A stretch of 64,000 nucleotides of DNA from Gammaproteobacteria bacterium (GCA_003164785.1 PLUE01000053.1:20706-84705); one strand, 5' to 3'; shown: positions 1-8,956, counted from the stretch's first letter. The notes: a model not told the origin generated them from the letters alone. Numbers and translations: made by a program.

Positions 1-1
1 G

Positions 2-358
2 AGCGCGTATAACGCCCAGCAGGATCGGTTGAACAATTTGCGCAGCGCCCTGGATGCCAGTCAACAATCGGTCAGTCTGGCGACCCAGCGCTTCGACCGT
101 GGCTTGATCGATTCCCTGAACGTCATCGACGCTCAGCGGCAGGAGTTCCAGTTGGAGCAGGACTACGTCGCCGCTCAGCAGACTGCTGCCGACCAATATG
201 TCGCGCTTTACGAGGCGATGGGCGGTGGTTGGGAGGATTATCAAAAGCTGCCGGCGATCAAGCGTCCGCTGCCTGCCGTCATTGCCGCGTTGGTGAGGTC
301 CGTCCAATCAGATCAGGCGAAAGCGGATGAAGTGGCACAAGGTATGGATCCTCATTGA
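2..358 (+). CDS. Outer-membrane efflux protein (TolC/NodT family), C-terminal part only
   Basis: The reading frame is open from the left edge, so the start lies outside the window. The visible 118 residues are the last helical hairpin of a TolC-like outer-membrane channel. They show a long heptad-rich stretch with the RFDRGLIDSLNVIDAQR segment typical of the second repeat, then the closing ALYEAMGGGW motif. Such proteins form the exit duct of tripartite RND or ABC pumps. The tail after GGGW is about 40 residues longer than usual. A complete member of the same family lies near the right end (57352-58743), so this is a second copy from another pump. The family is clear but the substrate cannot be told. 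Confidence 0.85.
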   Translation, partial: SAYNAQQDRLNNLRSALDASQQSVSLATQRFDRGLIDSLNVIDAQRQEFQLEQDYVAAQQTAADQYVALYEAMGGGWEDYQKLPAIKRPLPAVIAALVRSVQSDQAKADEVAQGMDPH

Positions 359-627
359 CGTCCATTGACACCTTACCTGCCAATGGAACGGCTGGCCTAC
401 CGACGCTTGCGACGCGGGGTACAGGCGCGTTTTGGCTGGTTGTGGTTTTCATTGGGTCCGGTGCGGGTGTCGGTGCCGTCGTCTTGACGAAACTGCTCGA
501 AGGGGTGCAACAGTTTATGTGGCACGGCGCCAATCTGTTGGATGCCGCGGAGCGGGTTGGCGCGTGGCGGCGACCACTCAGCACCGGGAGCCGAAATTCC
601 CGCTGCCGATCTAGCAAACTTGTGTGA
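355..627 (+). pseudogene. ClC-type chloride channel, N-terminal remnant
   Basis: The frame starts with TTG overlapping the stop of the efflux gene (TTGA). It reads a hydrophobic first helix (FWLVVVFIGSGAGVGAVVL) followed by a segment ending LLDAAERVGAW, which resembles the start of bacterial ClC chloride/proton channel proteins. Similarity stops near position 575, after which the frame turns Arg/Ser-rich and ends. A ClC protein has more than 400 residues, so only about 70 remain and no selectivity-filter motif is present. I read this as a truncated gene that followed the efflux gene in an operon. The assignment is from memory of the family and is moderate. Confidence 0.5.
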
Positions 628-658
628 CCACCCGGGTCAATCGTCAAGGAGCAGAACA

Positions 659-1237
659 ATGACTAGAATTCCGCATCACGCCTATGTCTGGACTGGCAAA
701 CGGATGCAGATTGCCTCGATGATGGCAATCGCGGTGTCGGCAACAGCATGCCAAGGGACTATTCATGATAGGTGGGCTCAAGAAAGCGACTCGGTTGCAG
801 TGTGGTCGCCCAGACTAGAACATATGCTCATTGACCTCCATGGCTCAATCCCTGGGGAGGACGCGGATCGAACCCGAGAAGAGCTTTTGGCGAGCGACAT
901 CTCTGTAGTGCCGGCGAACTTGGCAGATGGCTCAGCAATGGGTTCAGTCCAACGCATCGTGCTTTACATCGGTGGAAATACACTCCCTATGAACACGGCC
1001 TATTGCCAAGCAGCACCCACACTGCGCAGCGTTGAAATTCCGAAGGGACGAATCATGCTGGCGGCCGCGCTGTGCGATGGGCCTCGCCTGGTGGTCACGG
1101 CGCGGCAAGAGCTGCGTGCGAGTTCTTTCTGGAAGGTCAATATTGGCCATACGATTAATGAGATAAAAAATCGCCTGATCTTTGCATTATCAATGAGTCC
1201 CAGCCAGATTCCGAAGGAGGGTACTGGTTATAGCTGA
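659..1237 (+). CDS. Putative exported lipoprotein of unknown function
   Basis: The ATG at 659 is preceded by AAGGAG at good spacing, which makes it preferable to the upstream in-frame ATG at 542. The 192-residue product begins with a basic segment and a hydrophobic stretch ending SATAC, a plausible though imperfect lipobox, so it is probably a lipoprotein. The mature part has a mixed alpha/beta look, with IVLYIGGNTLP in the middle and a long C-terminal helix. I do not recognise the family. It sits between gene remnants, with no obvious operon partner. Confidence 0.6.
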   Translation: MTRIPHHAYVWTGKRMQIASMMAIAVSATACQGTIHDRWAQESDSVAVWSPRLEHMLIDLHGSIPGEDADRTREELLASDISVVPANLADGSAMGSVQRIVLYIGGNTLPMNTAYCQAAPTLRSVEIPKGRIMLAAALCDGPRLVVTARQELRASSFWKVNIGHTINEIKNRLIFALSMSPSQIPKEGTGYS

Positions 1238-1354
1238 GTGAATTGGCGTGAGTAGCGCACGGTGGGCTGGCACGGTCCGCGGAGGTGTCCCGTTCCAGCA
1301 TCCATCGCCAATCGGGGACCTGCTTTAGCAGCGCAATCATGCCGCCCGCAATTC

Positions 1355-1541
1355 GTATCGGCCAGGTGGCGGGTACCCGAGCGAGTTCCGTGAAGCCGCC
1401 GTCGTGGCTTTCACCCATGCCCCAGCCCGTAACGAGCACGCGCTCACCGGCCTTCCATGCCGCATCGGTGCTCAATTCCACGAAAGGCACTGACGGCATC
1501 GAGGCGGTGCCGCGTCCGGTGCCAGTGATGATTGCCGCCAA
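1355..1541 (-). pseudogene. AcuI/YhdH-type quinone oxidoreductase fragment
   Basis: About 60 residues match the N-terminal half of the AcuI/YhdH acrylyl-CoA reductase branch of the MDR superfamily: an ITGTGR segment, then WKAGERVLVTGWGMGESHDG and TELARVPATW, corresponding to the GWGVGE-HWGGLAE-ARV block of that family. The first residues of the protein, the Rossmann domain and the C terminus are absent. It abuts, head to head, a shard of an unrelated carboxylase gene at about 1532-1541. This is a remnant and not a working gene. Confidence 0.6.
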
Positions 1542-1800
1542 AGTTCGATGCGGACAGTGTGTACGACATCGTGCCCGGTGACGTCCGCGCTCCCTACGAC
1601 GTGCGCGAAGTCATCAAACGCCTGGTGGACGATTCCGACATGCAGGAGTTCAAAGCGCTGTATGGCACCACCTTGGTGTGTGGCTTCGCGCATGTCTGGG
1701 GAATCCCCGTGGCCATTCTCGCCAACAATGGCGTGCTGTTCTCGGAGAGTGCCTTGAAGGGCACGCACTTCATCGAGTTGGCCTGCCACCAACGCGGATT
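1532..1800 (+). pseudogene. Methylcrotonyl-CoA carboxylase carboxyltransferase (MccB-like) fragment
   Basis: About 88 residues match the middle of biotin-dependent acyl-CoA carboxylase beta subunits: [16 protein letters not shown], then [29 protein letters not shown], and [19 protein letters not shown] leading into HFIELA. The full family member has about 535 residues. Here both ends are missing and the frame loses similarity after FIELAC. Intact enzymes act in leucine or isoprenoid degradation. The shard lies against an AcuI-like shard on the other strand, so the junction probably marks an old rearrangement. Confidence 0.75.
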
Positions 1801-1958
1801 GTTTCGCCAAGGATGCACAGATGCTCACGCTGCTTCAGCTGTGTCCAGCGCTGTTCTTTACGAAACCATCAAAATCTCAGAGAAAATCGCTCGAGATGTG
1901 TGTAATAGAAAGGTTTTATTGCATTAAGCTGCCGGTCGCCACGGACTGGAGAGGGTCA

Positions 1959-2285
1959 TCAACCGCCAAGGAGTCGCCGCGCGAGCAGGGACTGCATATT
2001 CCGACGGCCATCGGCGATGACGTAAATAACGACTTGCCCAGCGACAAGGCGATAGATAAGCCTATATGGCTTGAAGAAGATCTGACGAAATTCCTGGTCA
2101 CCCAACCCGCGGAGTTCCTTGGGCAGCGTGCCGCGCGTTGGCGCAGCCGACAGGCTGTCGGCAATCTCGAGGATTCGGCCAAGGATATGCTGTGCAGCCC
2201 GTGGCGAATCATACTTTGCTATGTAGCTGACAATGCCTTCCAGATCCTTTTCGGCGTCTTCGGTAATGACTACCTGAAATGCCAC
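1959..2285 (-). CDS. RelE/ParE-family toxin
   Basis: The 108-residue product has the compact RelE/ParE layout: an N-terminal beta strand (FQVVITEDAEKDLE), two helices, then RQIFFKPYRLIYRLVAGQVVIYVIADGRRN, with the Arg-rich strand pattern of the family. Toxins of this fold either cut mRNA on the ribosome or act on gyrase, and sequence alone does not decide which. The GTG start overlaps the antitoxin stop by one base (TAGTG), which indicates translational coupling. The antitoxin gene is first in the operon, as usual for RelBE/ParDE-type modules. Confidence 0.88.
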   Translation of the reverse strand: MAFQVVITEDAEKDLEGIVSYIAKYDSPRAAQHILGRILEIADSLSAAPTRGTLPKELRGLGDQEFRQIFFKPYRLIYRLVAGQVVIYVIADGRRNMQSLLARRLLGG

Positions 2286-2563
2286 TAGTCCTCCGTCACC
2301 GCCAGAGCACGAATTCTGGTGGCAACCTCGGCGAGCGGCTTCACGCGGCCCTGTGCAACCTGCTGGTTGCCAAGCGCCAGTATCTTTAGCAGGGCCAATG
2401 TCTCTTGCGTCTGCTCGTAGGACGCCACGTCCTGAATCACGGCTTTCGCCTCACCATTCTGGGTGATAACCATTGGCTGGCGCTGGTTAGTTAATTCCTG
2501 CAGCACCTCTGCTGCATTTGCCTTCAGGTAGCTAATCGGCCGGATTTGCGTCGAATATCGCAT
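2285..2563 (-). CDS. Phd/YefM-family antitoxin
   Basis: This 92-residue protein begins with the Phd/YefM DNA-binding fold: a strand-helix segment ISYLKANAAEVLQEL, then QRQPMVITQNGEAKAVIQD, the beta hairpin with the G-E/K-A-V motif of the family. The C-terminal half is helical and would wrap the toxin. It is expected to neutralise the toxin encoded directly downstream and to repress the operon by binding an operator upstream. A small inverted repeat is present 27-40 bases before the start. Confidence 0.9.
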   Translation of the reverse strand: MRYSTQIRPISYLKANAAEVLQELTNQRQPMVITQNGEAKAVIQDVASYEQTQETLALLKILALGNQQVAQGRVKPLAEVATRIRALAVTED

Positions 2564-2589
2564 AATGGCTCCCCGTAACGTATTGACAG

Positions 2590-2603
2590 GACTAAATATA
2601 GTC
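2590..2603. promoter_or_regulatory. Candidate antitoxin operator (inverted repeat)
   Basis: GACTA and TAGTC flank a 4-base AT-rich spacer, just upstream of the antitoxin start at 2563 on the minus strand. The position suits autoregulation by a Phd/YefM protein. The arms are only 5 bases, so this is suggestive only. Confidence 0.35.
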
Positions 2604-2964
2604 TTTTAATGGGCTTCCGGCAAGGTGGCGAATTTCGACTGAATCGCGCCATCTACGCCGAAGACAGAGGGCGACTAATGCAGCGACCCGCCGATTTCTA
2701 TACGTCCTCACATGTAAGACCCTGACACGCACATGTAAGGCAACGGATTGAAGACGAATCGCTGGGATATGGACGTCGGGCGCTTATGCGCAGATTGTGA
2801 AAGCATTTCTCGCCTTAGCGATCAACCATGCCGACGCCTAAGAAGGCGAGGAATCTAGCACTGTCTGAGGCCAAGGGGGTAAAGATGACACGGTGCTGGC
2901 CCGCAGGCCGTGGTGAGGCGTACCGCTATTGGTCCACTGCCTTTTGTTGAGGTAATGCCCGGGT
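2604..2964. other. Gene-poor stretch with a short direct repeat
   Basis: No supported gene is seen here. A 10-base direct repeat, CACATGTAAG, occurs twice within about 30 bases near 2710-2740. A 40-codon open frame beginning near 2828 has no recognisable features. The stretch lies between the first toxin-antitoxin pair and a CsbD remnant and looks like decayed DNA. Confidence 0.4.
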
Positions 2965-3048
2965 ATCAACAAGTATCACATGGAAGGCCGCGCGAAGAAG
3001 GTGGGCGGTAAGATTCAGGAGGAATTTGGCAAGCTGGCCGGCAACAGG
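2965..3048 (+). pseudogene. CsbD-like stress protein remnant
   Basis: The frame reads INKYHMEGRAKKVGGKIQEE then FGKLAGN, which follows the CsbD-family pattern (N-x-D-x-x-EGRAK-x-x-KGK-x-KE-x-x-GKLTGN). CsbD proteins are small, about 60-70 residues, and induced by general stress. Here the first codons have no start in frame and the homology stops after LAGN, so only the N-terminal half is left. Confidence 0.5.
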
Positions 3049-3191
3049 GTCCAAGAAGCCATACCGGTTCGCCTACCCTCGACATTCCAAGGCCAATGGG
3101 TACCAGAGGCGATCCTCCGAGACGGGCGTTCAACTACAAGAGTGGCACCCAGTGAGGGTGGTCGGCGTGCGCGAGACGAAGTCCGGTGCCA

Positions 3192-3566
3192 TCAGACGAC
3201 TTCTACGAAATCACCATACCGACCCAGCGCTGCATCGTCAGTCAGCAGGATCATCGGCTCAACCCAAGCCTGTGCCACGAGTAGCCGGTCGAAGGGATCC
3301 TTGTGAATGGGCGGCAACTCAACTACTTTCGCGGCGTGAGCGCCGATGATAGTCAGGTGGTTGAAACCGGCGGGTTCGACCCCGGCCAGAACTTCGGTTG
3401 GATTGGCCTCCAGCTTGCCCAAGGCGCATTTGATGCCGATCTCCCAGATCGACGCGGCGCTCGCAAACACTTCACTCGAATCGATCCGCTGTCGCGCCTT
3501 CTTTGAGAGTTTCGATGGGGAACTCAGCGCCCAAAGCAGCAGATGGGTATCGAGCAGCACCCGCAC
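3192..3566 (-). CDS. VapC-type PIN-domain ribonuclease toxin
   Basis: This 124-residue PIN-domain protein starts with RVLLDTHLLLWAL, where the Asp is the first metal-binding acid. It continues with the SAASIWEIGIKCALGKL helix (second acid), and PFDRLLVAQAWVE followed by LLTDDAALGRYG supplies the remaining acidic residues of the active site. VapC toxins cut tRNA or rRNA. It belongs to the type with the DTHxLLW start common in proteobacteria. The gene follows its antitoxin by 2 bases on the same strand, forming a standard two-gene module. Confidence 0.92.
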   Translation of the reverse strand: MRVLLDTHLLLWALSSPSKLSKKARQRIDSSEVFASAASIWEIGIKCALGKLEANPTEVLAGVEPAGFNHLTIIGAHAAKVVELPPIHKDPFDRLLVAQAWVEPMILLTDDAALGRYGDFVEVV

Positions 3567-3568
3567 TC

Positions 3569-3808
3569 TTAACGCCCCTCAAACAGGGTCAGCATTTCAT
3601 CGTCCAACGGCGCGTTGAAATCGTCGCTGACCTTGATTTTGCCTTCAAGCATACCAAGCTGCTTCTTCCGCACGGGAGCGCTGATAGGGATCAAACGCGC
3701 CATTGGTTTGCCTGCCTTGGCGATGATGATTTCGGCACCGGCCGCCACCTCATCGATGAGCCGCGAGAGGTGAGTCTTGGCCTCGTGGATATTGACCGTG
3801 TTTGTCAT
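3569..3808 (-). CDS. Phd/VapB-type antitoxin
   Basis: The 79-residue product has the N-terminal Phd fold, VNIHEAKTHLSRLIDEVAAG, then EIIIAKAGKPMARLIPI, which is the usual hairpin of this antitoxin family. The acidic C-terminal tail with DDFNAPLDDEMLTLFEG is the segment that typically blocks the PIN toxin. It lies directly upstream of its vapC partner and probably represses the pair. A short tandem repeat sits just before the start. Confidence 0.92.
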   Translation of the reverse strand: MTNTVNIHEAKTHLSRLIDEVAAGAEIIIAKAGKPMARLIPISAPVRKKQLGMLEGKIKVSDDFNAPLDDEMLTLFEGR

Positions 3809-3825
3809 CGTTCGCGCGCCTTGAC

Positions 3826-3846
3826 TAAGTTTAGTTTAGTTTAGTA
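3826..3846. promoter_or_regulatory. TTTAG tandem repeat upstream of vapBC
   Basis: Three near-identical 5-base units (TTTAG) lie about 20-40 bases upstream of the antitoxin start. Read on the minus strand they are AT-rich, as in a promoter core. They could carry the -10 region or be the antitoxin operator. This is positional inference only. Confidence 0.3.
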
Positions 3847-4052
3847 TAGCCGACACTCAATCGGTTGCCAATCCTGGGGTGAATTGGCGTCCTCGTGCGA
3901 TTAGGGCGCCAACAATAAAGCGGCATTAACGACCTGATTTATGGGTATTTTCTTATAGGCCTATTGATCGTAGAGGTTGATCTTGGAAGCTCTCCGGTCT
4001 GCCCAACCGAAAAATGCTGGTGTCGACGGGCTGCCACTCTCCACCGGCAAGC

Positions 4053-5609
4053 TCAGTCCCTCCGGGGAAGTGCAAAGAAGAAGGTCGACCCGATGCCGGG
4101 TTGAGATTCCACCCAAAGCCTGCCACCGAGCCGCTCCACGACCTTCTTACAGATGGCCAGCCCGATACCGGTGCCGTCGTACGCCTCCCGGGTGTGGAGT
4201 CGCTGGAAGATCACGAAGATCCGCTCGAGGTACTGCGCCTCGATCCCGATGCCGTTGTCGCGCACCGAAAACACCCATTCATCGGCGCCCCGCCCCTCCG
4301 CAGACACGTGGACGCGAGGCGCCACTGCGCTCCGATATTTGATGGCGTTGCTGAGCAAGTTCTGAAAAACCTGAACGAGATGGGTCTCGTCGGTGGTGAT
4401 GATCGGCAGTGGGTCGTAGGTGACCTGGACGCCGCTTTCCTCGATGGTGGCCCGCAGATTCGCGATCGCTTGCCGCAACGAGTCATTCGCCGATACGCCA
4501 AGCAAACTCGCTCCCAAATTCCCGGCGCGCGAGTAGGCGAGTAGGTCCTGGATGAGTTGCTGCATTCGGTTGGATCCATCAACCGCAAACGCGATGAATT
4601 CGTCGGCATCGGAATCCAGCCGGCCCCGGTACCGATGAGCCAGGAGTTGCGTGTAGCTCGCGACCATTCGCAGAGGTTCCTGCAGATCATGCGAGGCGAC
4701 ATAAGCGAATTGCTCCAATTCGTCGTTGGATCTTTTCAACTCATCCACGGCTTGCACCAGGCAGGCCTCCGACCGCTTGCGCTCCGTGATGTCCCGAATC
4801 GCGGCGGTGATGAGAAGTCCGTCCATGCTTTCCAGCGGGCTCAGCATGATTTCGATCGGAAACACGCTGCCGTTCTTGCGCAGGCCCATCAGTTCCAGGC
4901 CGGCGCCGATCTGCTGGGCCGCCGCTTCGGCTGCGGATCGCAGCCGATCGGCATGCAGTCGCTCGGCGAACCCATCTGGGATGATATTGGTCACAGGCTG
5001 CCCCATGAGTTCGTCGCGAAAATAGCCGAATTGCCGTTCCGCTTGGAGGTTGAGAAGCACGATGATTCCCGTTTGATCGACCACGATCATGGCATCGGGG
5101 GCCGCCTCCAGCAGCCCCCGGTATTTTCCCTCCGATTCCCTGCTCTTGCTCAGATCATGGCTGAATTCCGAAAATCCACTCAGCCGGCCGGTAGAGTCGT
5201 GCAGGGCGGTGAACCGGAGATTCGCCAGGAATTGAGAGCCGTCCTGGCGCACCCGTACCGCCACTTCCTCGTGGCGCCCCTCCGCGGCGGTGATTTCGAG
5301 CACGCGTGCGGGCCGGCCCCGCTGGATGTCGTCCGGTGAAAAGAAGCACGAGAAGTTTCTGCCGATGATTTGCGCCGCGGAGTAACCCTGGTTGCGCTGC
5401 GCACCCGCGTTCCAACTGACTATCTTGCCATTTGGATCCATCGCAAAAATGGCGTAGTCCTCAATCGCATCCAGGAGGGTCTGATGTCTTTCGTCGCTTT
5501 CGAGCAGAGCTTCCCGAGCAACCTGGAGTTCGTCGTCAATCGGGCCTGAGGGAGCGGCAGCCTTGCTTCTCTGGCCGCGATCGTCACACGATTCATTGTC
5601 GCTCGGCAT
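4053..5609 (-). CDS. PAS-domain sensor histidine kinase
   Basis: This is a soluble 518-residue sensor kinase. Two PAS domains (about residues 35-150 and 160-275, each closing in a PAC-type segment, the second with [12 protein letters not shown]) precede a HisKA region with [16 protein letters not shown], whose His near residue 307 is the phosphoacceptor. A HATPase domain follows, with [18 protein letters not shown] and GTGIGLAI. The H-box and short linker are of the kind seen in phytochrome-type kinases. No membrane segment is seen, so it should sense a cytoplasmic signal. I chose ATG 5609 because it has AAGGA upstream; the GTG at 5657 has no ribosome site. No response regulator is adjacent. 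Confidence 0.9.
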   Translation of the reverse strand: MPSDNESCDDRGQRSKAAAPSGPIDDELQVAREALLESDERHQTLLDAIEDYAIFAMDPNGKIVSWNAGAQRNQGYSAAQIIGRNFSCFFSPDDIQRGRPARVLEITAAEGRHEEVAVRVRQDGSQFLANLRFTALHDSTGRLSGFSEFSHDLSKSRESEGKYRGLLEAAPDAMIVVDQTGIIVLLNLQAERQFGYFRDELMGQPVTNIIPDGFAERLHADRLRSAAEAAAQQIGAGLELMGLRKNGSVFPIEIMLSPLESMDGLLITAAIRDITERKRSEACLVQAVDELKRSNDELEQFAYVASHDLQEPLRMVASYTQLLAHRYRGRLDSDADEFIAFAVDGSNRMQQLIQDLLAYSRAGNLGASLLGVSANDSLRQAIANLRATIEESGVQVTYDPLPIITTDETHLVQVFQNLLSNAIKYRSAVAPRVHVSAEGRGADEWVFSVRDNGIGIEAQYLERIFVIFQRLHTREAYDGTGIGLAICKKVVERLGGRLWVESQPGIGSTFFFALPRRD

Positions 5610-5659
5610 GGCCGGATGTTCCTTCGAGCGGGGCAAATGGGGGTTGTAACGGCTCACGG

Positions 5660-6012
5660 TAGGCCAACCCCGGGGCGGTATGCATGAGCAACTCTACACT
5701 CATGCCCGGTCATCCGCTTGTCGCAGTCGCCATGGAGGGATGGATGTTCCAATACGCCGCACCGCAGCGACCCCTGCCCGCCGTCGGTTTAAGTCACTGC
5801 TCGGTATTGCGTCCGGTCAGTTCGGATTTTACGAACGAGGCCCTGCGGCAAGACCTGCGCGACAAGCAGGCGCTGTCCTGCACGATGCATGAGCAACACC
5901 CGGGCACTCGTCGATCAACCGATTTTACCGCTTGATTTAACAGAAACGATCCGTTGGATTGCTTGATGCGTTCCTCGTAACGTGGCGCTCATCGGTTCGG
6001 AGGAGAATGCGC
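5660..6012. other. Intergenic stretch without a supported gene
   Basis: The region separates the divergent kinase and transporter genes and should hold both promoters. A 12-base direct repeat (TGCATGAGCAAC) occurs near 5679 and again near 5886. I see no tRNA, hairpin or convincing small gene. Confidence 0.4.
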
Positions 6013-7116
6013 GTGAACGAAGTTGCACTGTTGGAATGTACCGAAGCGGCCCATGGCTCCCGCCTGCGCCGGCTTGAGCCCGGCGGACTTCGGGCGCTGC
6101 TTCCAGGGCTTGGACTAAGCGCCTTGTTGGCGCTTGCATCGATGCGCTTGGGGAGCTTCGGTTGGCTGGCATCCCACGGGATCAGCGTCTTAACCGCGGC
6201 GATTGCGCTCGGCATCATCGTCGGCAATACCTTTTACGCGCGAGTGGCAGCAAGCGCCGGAGCCGGTGTCACCTTCTCCAAACAGACGCTATTGCGCACA
6301 GGAGTCGTGCTCTACGGGCTGAGGTTGACCCTTCATGATGTGGCTCAGGTCGGTGCCGCCGGCGTCTTGATCGATGCGCTCGTCCTGACCAGCACCTTCA
6401 CGTTGGCGGTCACGCTGGGACCACGCCTGTTTCGCCTGGATCGCGAGATATCGATGTTGATCGGTGCGGGCAGCGCCATCTGCGGTGCAGCCGCCGTCAT
6501 GGCGGCCGAGCCCGTCGTTCGCGCCAAGGCGGACCACGTCACCATCGCGGTTTCCACCGTCGTCATCTTCGGTACGGCGGCCATGTTTCTCTACCCGGCG
6601 CTGTATCGACTCATGCCGCATGGCTTGACGATCGAGGGCGCACGGGCGTTTGGCGTGTACACCGGCTCGACGATTCACGAGGTCGCTCAGGTGTTCGCGG
6701 CCGGCCGCTCGGTCAGTCAAGCCGTGGCCGATACGGCCGTCATCACCAAGATGGTGCGGGTGATGATGCTCGCGCCTTTCCTCATGGGGCTCTCGGCTTG
6801 GATCGCGCGCGGCGCCGCGCATCGGTCCGGGGCGACTCGGGCGCACGCGCCGAGCATCCCATGGTTCGCGGTGGCGTTCGTCGTTGTCGTGATGTTCAAC
6901 TCGCTGGGTCTGCTCTCGCCGCGCCTCCTGAGTGCGGCAACCACCGCCGACACCGTGTTGCTTGCCATGGCCATGGCGGCGCTCGGCTTGACCACGCAAC
7001 TCGCCGCGCTGCGTGCTGCCGGCCCCAAGCCTCTGTTGCTGGGCGCCGTCCTCTTTGTCTGGCTTATCGCCGGCGGTGGCGCGATCAATGCGCTCGTCAA
7101 CGCGTGGCTGCATTGA
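6013..7116 (+). CDS. YeiH/UPF0324-family membrane transporter (putative sulfate exporter)
   Basis: This integral membrane protein has about ten hydrophobic segments. The family signatures are visible: GISVLTAAIALGIIVGN, the LLRTGVVLYGLRLTL segment, GAGSAICGAAAVMA and GVYTGSTIHEVAQVFAAG. These define the UPF0324/YeiH family, whose members are annotated as putative sulfate exporters on limited evidence. The start at GTG 6013 has GGAGGAG seven bases upstream; ATG 6007 is too close to that site. The gene stands alone and faces the convergent aldehyde dehydrogenase across a strong hairpin. Confidence 0.85.
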   Translation: MNEVALLECTEAAHGSRLRRLEPGGLRALLPGLGLSALLALASMRLGSFGWLASHGISVLTAAIALGIIVGNTFYARVAASAGAGVTFSKQTLLRTGVVLYGLRLTLHDVAQVGAAGVLIDALVLTSTFTLAVTLGPRLFRLDREISMLIGAGSAICGAAAVMAAEPVVRAKADHVTIAVSTVVIFGTAAMFLYPALYRLMPHGLTIEGARAFGVYTGSTIHEVAQVFAAGRSVSQAVADTAVITKMVRVMMLAPFLMGLSAWIARGAAHRSGATRAHAPSIPWFAVAFVVVVMFNSLGLLSPRLLSAATTADTVLLAMAMAALGLTTQLAALRAAGPKPLLLGAVLFVWLIAGGGAINALVNAWLH

Positions 7117-7190
7117 CCAATTACCCACTCCGGCGCGAGATGGGACGTCGCGCTGGCAACCCGCGGTGGTGATCGATACGCTGGCGCCGC

Positions 7191-7221
7191 CTGAAGCCGA
7201 CCCGGAGCGGGTCGACTTCAG
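7191..7221. terminator. Hairpin between convergent genes
   Basis: Arms of 14 bases with one mismatch (CTGAAGCCGACCCG and its complement) flank a three-base loop. The hairpin sits between the ends of the YeiH-type gene (plus) and the aldehyde dehydrogenase gene (minus), so it is placed to end transcription from both sides. No long T-run follows on either strand, so it may act mainly as an RNA end-stabiliser. Confidence 0.6.
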
Positions 7222-7231
7222 GCAGTACTGC

Positions 7232-8713
7232 TTAGTGTGCCATGGAAGCCAGCGCCGCCGCGTCCAGATGGGCGATGGAGCGAGTGTCCTGGAAGGCGCG
7301 GATCCCTTCGATGCCCTGCTCACGGCCAATGCCCGACGACTTCATTCCGCCAAACGGCGCGCGGAGGTCGAGGCGCGTGGCGCCGTGGTCGTTGACCCAG
7401 ACGTAACCGCAAACGAGCTGGCCGCCGACGCGATTAGCCGCCTTCGGGTCGGCTGTCCACACCGAACCGCTGAGACCGGCCCAGCTGTCGTTCGCCATCT
7501 TGATGGCTTCCTCTTCGGTCTCGAAAGGGATCACCGGAATCACCGGGCCGAACTGCTCCTCGGTCACCACACGCAGTTTGAGATCGGGATTCACGACGAT
7601 GGCCGGACGCACGAAGTTGCCGCCCTTCAAGTCGCCGCCCGGCAGTTCGGCGAATTCCAGCACTTTGGCGCCCGCGTCCTTTGCCTCCTTGATGAGGCTG
7701 TCGACGAAGGTTTTCTGGGCCGGCGAATGCAGGGGGCCCATGGTCGTATCCTTGTCGAGGCCATAGCCGAGCTTGACCTTCTCCAGACGAGCGGAGAGAC
7801 CCTTGACCACTTCTTCGACACGCGACGTGTGCACGAAGAGGCGCTTGGCGTTCATGCAGATTTGGCCGGTGGTGTCGTAGATGGCCGCGAACAGGCGATC
7901 GAGATGCGTATCGTCGATGATCGCGTCCTTCAGCATGATGGCCGCATCGTTGCCGCCAAGCTCCAGCGTGACGCGGGTGAGGCTGTGTGAGGCCATTTCC
8001 ATCATCTTCTTGCCGCCGCCCACCGATCCGGTAAAGCAGACCTTGGCCACGTCGGGGTTGCGGATCAGCGCGCTCATGTTGGCATCAGGACCCGTGATGA
8101 CGTTCAGCACGCCGGGCGGCAGCTGCTCGGCAATGCGTTGCACGATGCGGGCCGTGGCCAGCGGCGCCGTCAGCGGCGGTTTCACGATGACGGTGTTGCC
8201 GGCCAGCAGCGCGTGCGGCAGGGCCGCGCCGAGAATGGCGACCGGCCAGTTGAACGGCACGATGATGGTGACCACGCCCAGTGGTTGGTACGCCACCGTG
8301 GTTGTCACCGGGATTGCGCCGTGGATGGGCGGCAGCACCTTCGCGGCGTTGATGTCGCCGGCAAGACTCAGCGCCAGCTTCCAGCGCAACTCGAGCACCA
8401 GCGAATCCACCCAGGCTTCGAAGCGAATCTTGCCGTTTTCCTGTGAAAGGATGGCCGCATCCTCGTCACGGTTTTCGGCGATGCCGTTGAGCGCGGCCAG
8501 CATCTTGTCGGCGCGCTGCTGCGGCGACAGGGCGGCCCAGCCGGGATAGGCGGCCTTTGCGGCAGCCACGGCATCGCTGACATCCTGCGGGGTGGCGGCG
8601 GCGCTGTGCCCGACGACCGCACCCGGTTTGGCGGGATCGGCAATTGCCATGGTTTCGGCGGTTTGGCGTTCTTGGCCGCCCAAGTACAGCGCGGTGGAAA
8701 CTGGTTTTGACAC
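7232..8713 (-). CDS. NAD(P)-dependent aldehyde dehydrogenase
   Basis: This 493-residue enzyme of the aldehyde dehydrogenase superfamily oxidises an aldehyde to the acid with NAD(P). Visible are the cofactor loop VPFNWPVAILGAALPHALLA, FTGSVGGGKKMME, the general base in TLELGGND, and the nucleophile Cys in TTGQICMNAKR. The C-terminal block APFGGMKSSGIGREQG is the family signature. The GTG start has AGAGGA at proper spacing. The substrate is unknown. The context is monocistronic and does not link it to the C1 genes 34 kb away. Confidence 0.92.
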   Translation of the reverse strand: MSKPVSTALYLGGQERQTAETMAIADPAKPGAVVGHSAAATPQDVSDAVAAAKAAYPGWAALSPQQRADKMLAALNGIAENRDEDAAILSQENGKIRFEAWVDSLVLELRWKLALSLAGDINAAKVLPPIHGAIPVTTTVAYQPLGVVTIIVPFNWPVAILGAALPHALLAGNTVIVKPPLTAPLATARIVQRIAEQLPPGVLNVITGPDANMSALIRNPDVAKVCFTGSVGGGKKMMEMASHSLTRVTLELGGNDAAIMLKDAIIDDTHLDRLFAAIYDTTGQICMNAKRLFVHTSRVEEVVKGLSARLEKVKLGYGLDKDTTMGPLHSPAQKTFVDSLIKEAKDAGAKVLEFAELPGGDLKGGNFVRPAIVVNPDLKLRVVTEEQFGPVIPVIPFETEEEAIKMANDSWAGLSGSVWTADPKAANRVGGQLVCGYVWVNDHGATRLDLRAPFGGMKSSGIGREQGIEGIRAFQDTRSIAHLDAAALASMAH

Positions 8714-8956
8714 TTAGTTATTCCTCTTAGGCTTTCGGTTTGTTTCGGGTGGAATGGGTGCGCATGGAGCTCTCGATACCAACATGGCGCCGCCCGCCCG
8801 TTCCTGGCTCGATCGATGAACCTCGATCCATATTGGGGGCGCCGGTTGAGTGGACATCCGGCGCCGCATCGTGTGCACCGGGATCCGAACCCGCAGGATA
8901 ACGCACGGTAAGGATGGCGGCCAGTGCCGGAGGCACCGTTGCGCCTTGCCGGCAAC

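Noticed and set aside
1821..2288. Plus-strand open frame over the RelE/ParE-type toxin gene
   Set aside because: The opposite strand encodes a clear toxin with an overlapping antitoxin; this frame has no features.
2708..2742. Direct repeat CACATGTAAG as a CRISPR or attachment site
   Set aside because: Only two copies of 10 bases, no regular spacer array and no integrase nearby.
6289..7329. Long minus-strand open frame opposite the YeiH-type gene
   Set aside because: His/Arg/Gly-rich shadow translation of the transporter gene with no domain features.
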